Position numbers and translations under genes: made by a program. A stretch of 64,000 nucleotides of DNA from Rachycentron canadum (taxonomy: Eukaryota; Chordata; Actinopteri; Carangiformes; Rachycentridae): assembly GCA_038496675.1 (NCBI GenBank), contig CM076658.1, positions 7,281,573-7,345,572 of the forward strand. The letters run 5' to 3'. Below, one piece after another: positions 58,360-64,000 of the stretch. Position 1 is the first letter of the stretch; every line of letters begins with the position of its first letter. The notes under the pieces are model-generated. The model did not search any database, was not told the origin of the DNA, and saw only the letters and a list, made by a program, of their open reading frames with translations.

Positions 58360-60730
58360 GGGCTGTTGATAGTATCCCAGTGTGACATGCAGGTGACACA
58401 CAACAGTGACCTCTACAGGAACACAGAGCACATCAACTGCAATTGTGTTCATGCTGATTGTAATACTGTTTAATGACTCTGTCTGTCTCTTAGATGTTTT
58501 CAGTTCATGGACCCCTAATGGACATATTAAGCCTTGAAGTCATCTTATTTTGTTCTACAAAACGCAAAACATGGTATTGAATTTTGTTTTATTTTCTATG
58601 CTGAAACACAGCCAAAACATTAAAGTTGTTCTTAAAATTCTTTGGACTTCATACTGCATAGTATATGGAATAATATTCCCTATTTACCTTGGGATCCTTG
58701 GATCTGACTCAAAGACCAAATAGGAGCCAGACAAAACTTAATGGTTAATCTAAATATTGTTTTACTTTAATTTTTACTTTAAAGTGTTATGTTGCTGATG
58801 CCACGTTTACTATGTGCTGCTTATATCGAAAGATAAAATGTAGATAGGCATTATGGCAAGGTGAAAAGCAAACAGGTGAGGCTGCTGCATATTAAAAAAA
58901 GTGATGCCCTCACACACCCCAACCCCTCCGCTTTTAGCTGAAGACAAAGAACAGTGCAGAGCAGTGTCTTTAGTGTGGTAGAGGAGGAATGGGAGGGTGC
59001 CAAGCCACGCAGACCACAGCCAAGTGCAGGATCACAGTGGAGGAATGAATGATGCTCAGATAAGGGACAAAGTAAAGAGGGCAGACCAAACAGGAAAACT
59101 AAGAAGGGAGAATGTGCGGGGCGTTGCCTGCCTGAGCAGGAAAATGTGCTGATACGAATATGTTGCATTCTTTTTTTGTTTTTTTGCTGTGTTGTCTGAT
59201 GTTTCACTATGTTTTTTTTTTTTTTACTGAAGTAAACATAGAAAACATTTGACTTCAATGAGGCGCACACACAATGCAAACCTCTTACAACACAATCATT
59301 AAACCTTAAATTATCTAAATATTTTAAACAAATCCTTAAGCTTAGGTCTCTGTTAGTTTTACCGCCAACATAAGACAGTTGTGTATCAAAAAATTCTTCA
59401 TCCAGAGCACTACCCCAAATCTAATCCATTGCTCTTTGGCCCACATCCCATCTGTCTACAAAATTTTTTGCAAATCTGTTGAGATATTGAGCCGACAAAG
59501 AGGCAGAAAAACAAACTAACTGGGAGGAAACATGTAACTTCTTTAGTGGAAGCAATAAATCTGTGCTGAACACTTTTACTGCAATGCAATACATCTGTAA
59601 CAGATTTGTAATGGATACTTTCATTAGAAATAAATGAACTACCATTGAAGAGCAACACATTTGACACTTAAAGTGTGATGAGTTGGGGTAAAATATACAA
59701 TTGTCGTGCATATGTACAATTACATACCTTAAAATGCAAAATTAGTAATTGAGAATAAGGCCAGAGTGAAAAAAAACAAAAAAAAAAACAGAGTAATCTG
59801 CCTCTTTTCCCACACAAGGGACCAGGAGAACACAGGCTATGCTGTACCCCCCTTTCCTCTTTACCAGAGTTCTCCTTTATGCATTCAAATTCACTTCAGC
59901 AGCATAAAATTCTCCCAAGAGACAGCATTGTCCTCCTGCTTGTCCCTTGGGCTTCCCATCTCTCAGTAACATCTCTTCACTCCACACAATTTAGCCCTAC
60001 ACCTAGCAGACAGACTTTTTCCACAGTACCCTCTTTTTAAATAGTTCAACGCAATTTAATGAAAATTAATTAAATTGCTTTTAAAAGCCACCACTGAATG
60101 CACAGAATGTTTAAAGCCTTTGTGCAAATTTTTTCTGTTCTCACTTTTTTTTTTTTTCTTTTAACAAGGACAGTCTGAAACAAATGTACTGAATAGCCTT
60201 TCACTGGTTTTACCCCCTGAATAATAATCTCTGTTGTGTTATTATGTGTGAAAATAAAGGGTACACACATTTTTCCCTCTCTCTGTCTGGTTGCATTCAG
60301 GGAACTTAGAATGGCAAATTTTGCACTGATGGCTGAGTTGCAATTGCAGTTACAAATGTACGAACACTATACTTTCATAATAACGCGGTCCAAATGTTTC
60401 AAAAGGCGCATAGGTCTGCTCTAGTGAACTTGAATGTGTGGTCCTTGGTGCATAAAGTAAGCATAAGGCCAACTCTATAGCAATGAGGCTTTACTGAATG
60501 AAATGAAAAGCCTAAGGCATCAGAGTTAATACATTAACACGGGAGGACTGACAGACAAGAAATACTAAGACGTGAAATAGAACAAACGACTGAGAACACT
60601 GCTGAAATGATTATTCTGGTTTATATTTTGACAAGTCTCCCTCACTCAAATGGCGATCATCGGTTAAAATCGATGTGTGTAGCTCTGTAATATTGTAAGA
60701 AAATATTGAATTAATATAAAAAACAGCAGT
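58360..60730. other. Upstream intergenic segment, mostly unremarkable
   Basis: AT-rich DNA with T runs at 59172-59188 and 59212-59225, an A-rich patch at 59769-59789 and T(13) near 60146. No gene was recognised; the longest open frame (minus, 58851-59279) reads as low-complexity sequence. Confidence 0.5.
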
Positions 60731-60739
60731 GTGGGTTTA

Positions 60740-60985
60740 TCCTTCAGATATCATGAGGGGGCCAGAGGCTCTCGCCGCAGAAAAATCATCACATAAACCA
60801 CTTTTGTGGGAATGATTCCAAAGTATCACAATATTATCATATCTATTCACTAGTAGCATGATGCAAATAGGCTCAATGGCATGCTTGCCTCTACAAAACT
60901 CTCCCACAGGGTTCTAATAAAACATTACAATTTCCCACTCTCCATTCTCCCTCAGAAACGTACCAGTCTGCAGTCCTGTGATCTG
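60740..60985. promoter_or_regulatory. Candidate conserved element with an octamer
   Basis: Complex sequence with an exact ATGCAAAT (60862-60869), TATCACAATATTATCATATC and GGCTCAATGGCATGC. Confidence 0.35.
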
Positions 60986-61429
60986 CGATAGACAAAATGA
61001 GACGCAGCAGCTACAACAGAACTGAGACGCAGTCAGAGTATTCCCTGTGCTCCTTGAATAGATAATGCTTTTCCTTCACATTCCTTTATTCTTTCAAAAA
61101 GAATGCATCAGAGGCCAAATATTAATTCTTCTCGTCATATGGAGGAGCTACGCAAGTGGCATACTAGGATGGGCTTTTGAATGATTAAGGGAACACATAA
61201 AGGGTTTCTTGTGGCGCTTTGAACTTTCCGCAGAGTTCTGAGCACTCTCAACTTATTCCCCACTCTGCAGGAGACTTGATGTTAAAAGACAACATTAATG
61301 AAAGCTCTGTAACAGGTAGAGACAGAGAGATTAATGCAATCTAAACACAGCAAGCCTTACAGAACTGGCTCTGGCTAGCAGGTGAATGGGGAAACACTTT
61401 TCCTCACTTTTACCCTTTCCTCCCACCAT

Positions 61430-61790
61430 GAATCTCCTTTAAAGAAATGCCAATAGATCTGATTGCCTAATTCTCTATTCCCTCCCTCCCTCCCCGAGCC
61501 CATAAAGATGCACGTGTGGGGGAATCACTTCAAGGAATGACATTGACTGGGGAAGTGCTGACTTGCAACACTGTTTGTCTTTTGATGTGAGAGATCAAAT
61601 CAATGTACACGGCGTTCTCTCCGAGCAATGCGCAGGCAGATTAGCATTAGCCCGAAGGTGCCTGCTTGCCCTCAATCATTAGCGTTTACGTCTGACTCTC
61701 AAAATAATAAGGATTTACTCAGTGCTGCGTTGATAGGTGCAAAAAACAGTGTAACATTCGAGATGGAGGATAATGTAAAGCTGTCATAAT
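61430..61790. promoter_or_regulatory. Candidate conserved enhancer far upstream of dach1
   Basis: Complex CpG-retaining sequence with GCACGTGTGGGGG (E-box), GAGAGATCAAATCAATG, CAGATTAGCATTAGCCCG and CAATCATTAGCGTTTACG. It is broken only by a short CCCTCC patch. Confidence 0.4.
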
Positions 61791-62364
61791 GAGACTAACA
61801 CCTACCTAAGCCGTAGTCGCTGCCTGACACTGACATTTGTTATTGGTGTGAGCTGTGTTATTTGTCACTGGTCTGGTGTGCATTGGTGCCTTCACATGGA
61901 AAATACCACAATGAGATCTCCTGAGTGCTTAAGTCAGATGGATTGAATGCTCTTGAACACTGATAAAGGTTGATTTCAGGTTGTGCTAACATTATTGTGG
62001 CCAAACTAATGCAGAATAATTGTCATATTTTGCCCTGTCAAAAGCGAGAACAATGACATATTTAACACTCTGAAGTTTGACTTTGCATCATGAGTGAGAA
62101 ACTGGCACACTGCGTCAATATTTGAATATATTTAGATTTATATGCAAGTTTACTTCCTGTCGAAAGCCTGACCGTCGCATCAGTGTTAAAACAGAAGCAC
62201 TCAAACAATAATTGCGTAAAGAAACTATTAAGGGGTACAACTTTGAGATTAAAAAAGGTATAAGGATCTTGGCAGTGCATTTGAATTCATACTGTTTGCC
62301 TGTAACTTCATGCTAATGATCAAAGTTGAGGGGGGGATTCTCTTGAGTGCAAGTTATGAAGATG

Positions 62365-62406
62365 AGATGAGGAGAGAGAGAGAGGGAAAGGGAGAGGGAG
62401 AGAGAA
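62365..62406. repeat. (GA)n tract
   Basis: GAGAGA and GGGAGA units on the plus strand. Confidence 0.85.
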
Positions 62407-62449
62407 ACTGCTTTGCTGCCCTGCTTTGAACACTTTTACACTTTCCAAC

Positions 62450-62860
62450 AAGCTTTGTTTTTTAATTGGCTGAAATTAATCTTAGGGATGTAGATGCCTG
62501 ATTTGCATTCATTAAAACCCAACCAAAAGAAGTCATGCTTAATTCCAATCAAATTTGCTTAATTATGCATGGCGAGATATTCCCCAATGAGCTGTGGATT
62601 TTTGTTAGACCCTTTTTTTGTTTCCTATAGCAAATAAAATGTAATGAAGCTGTCTTTTTGTGTTTTACTGAATGTTGAGGAGCATACGAGGAGCACCTTG
62701 AGCCTGGGCTGAAAACAATATTACTGCTAAAGTAATTATAAGAATCTGCATTTTTCATTGTTAATTGTGGATGTCAGCATCATTAATTTTAATTTACGGC
62801 AGGCAATAAAATTAAGAATACTTTGTGCTGATGTTTTAAATCATGCCTGTGAAGGGGACA
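62450..62860. promoter_or_regulatory. Candidate conserved enhancer with an octamer
   Basis: Exact ATTTGCAT (62501-62508) followed by TCATTAAAACCC, GCTTAATTATGCATGG and CATTAATTTTAATTTACGGC, with almost no simple repeats. Confidence 0.4.
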
Positions 62861-62869
62861 CATAATGCA

Positions 62870-64000
62870 ACTTAAATCTCAAGTAGATATTGATTGGGGT
62901 GGATGGTCTTTTCTATGAATCTTAAATAGGCAGACGCTGGGAATCTGCTTGAGACTTCACTTTTACGAGTTAACTCCAGCACCAGATAGCATAAGTGCAA
63001 TACAATTAAAGATGTGTCAGTATTTGCACACACGCATATGTGCGTGCACACACACACGCTTAATCAGCAAACTGATTCACAGAAAGACCATAAAGAAGCG
63101 AATGCAAAACATTGTAATCTAACCATGACTAACTTCTCCTTAAAGAGTGAAGAATAGGAACACGCCTACATATCTGAAGTTAAGTCAATCTTAACAGTTT
63201 TCAGTAGTCCTTGTTTTGATATTTTGACAGTCATATTAATTAGTTTGTCGGACACTGTCAGCCTGATTGTACAGACAGAATTGAAAGCAGAACGAAGGAG
63301 TTTGAGGTACGGTGCTGTACAGTACGTGGTCTATGGGGGATGACATTATGTGTTTCTGCTCCAACACTTGATTTATAGCTTCATTTGGACTGTGCTTGTA
63401 CAAAACACATCCTGCTGCTGCAGGAGCTTTAGTGCATTGTAGTCTGAAAACAAAGGAAGAATAAAATTGATCTTTCTGGACACACACAAAATCAATGAAT
63501 GGCTATTTCCTGTTCCATGGCATGTTAGTCCAACTGACTTGCTCAATCCTTGAACTTTCCGTTGTGTCCTCATTGCTGAAGAAGAAAGGTCTTCAGAGTT
63601 CAGTGGAAACTTAAGATGATCATTTCAGATTCTCTGGATCAGAGGATTTTTGTTTTCACTCTCTGCTTTGACCCTTAAAAAGAAAATATTGAAAGGACCT
63701 TAGTTGTGCTAACTTTTGCTTGTTTGATGATCATAACTGACAAGCTGATTCAATTCATTTTAAATTTGTATCCTGGTGACTTCACTGCAGCCAGCTTTTC
63801 AATGAAATAATTATGAGGTAACTGTTACAGCCAAAGGAGAAAAAAATCGAAACTGATTCATAAATGTATGTCTTGAATCGTGTGGACGGATTTCGTTCAA
63901 TTCAACGTCCTTGACTATTATTCCAGGATGTGTTTGTACCTGTTGTACAATGCATTCTGTTCTCCAATGAGGTGATTGTGTTTCCAACACAAAAAGACTC
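62870..64000. other. Distal upstream intergenic segment
   Basis: Ordinary AT-rich DNA with a short CA/CG run at 63024-63058. No gene or element was recognised. Confidence 0.5.

Noticed and set aside
58851..59279. Minus-strand 142-codon open frame upstream of dach1
   Set aside because: It contains A/T runs and a composition unlike a real protein; no domain was seen.

Overview
The window is non-repetitive, moderately AT-rich vertebrate DNA that is almost entirely non-coding. Only two coding segments can be supported, both on the minus strand: exon 1 (48257-48807) and exon 2 (1810-1925) of a dachshund-family gene of the DACH1 type. The two exons join in frame across an intron of 46,331 bp. The encoded N-terminus lacks the long Gly/Ser runs of mammalian DACH1, and (CA)n/(GT)n microsatellites are abundant. 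Together these suggest a ray-finned (teleost) fish; this is inference, and the species cannot be named from the sequence.

Layout in gene orientation, right to left. 64000-49200 is upstream intergenic DNA with no recognisable gene. It has several long complex stretches that look like conserved regulatory DNA (60740-61790, 62450-62860, 57690-58090, 53540-55420, 51885-52120) and one degenerate interspersed repeat (about 56064-56315). 49180-48808 is the proximal promoter and 5' UTR area, with a TCF/LEF plus SOX composite and an acceptor-like sequence just before the start codon. 48807-48257 is exon 1, inside a CpG-rich block. 48256-1926 is intron 1: a mosaic of simple repeats, purine/pyrimidine tracts, one MITE-like element and many homeodomain/POU/forkhead-rich segments. 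1925-1810 is exon 2, and 1809-1 is the start of intron 2, with a CA repeat (on the transcribed strand) about 107 nt past the splice donor.

DACH1 is a nuclear transcriptional cofactor of the PAX-SIX-EYA-DACH network. It is known to lie in large gene deserts with long-range enhancers conserved from human to fish. The most interesting content here is therefore regulatory: POU octamers well above chance, SIX/MEF3-type sites, a PBX-MEIS composite, a SOX palindrome and an inverted homeodomain pair. There are also several unusually perfect inverted repeats, the best being a 19-bp-arm palindrome at 46942-46981. No tRNA, rRNA, known microRNA, CRISPR array or second protein gene was seen. Enhancer calls rest on sequence texture and motifs alone, are tentative, and depend on comparison with other genomes.
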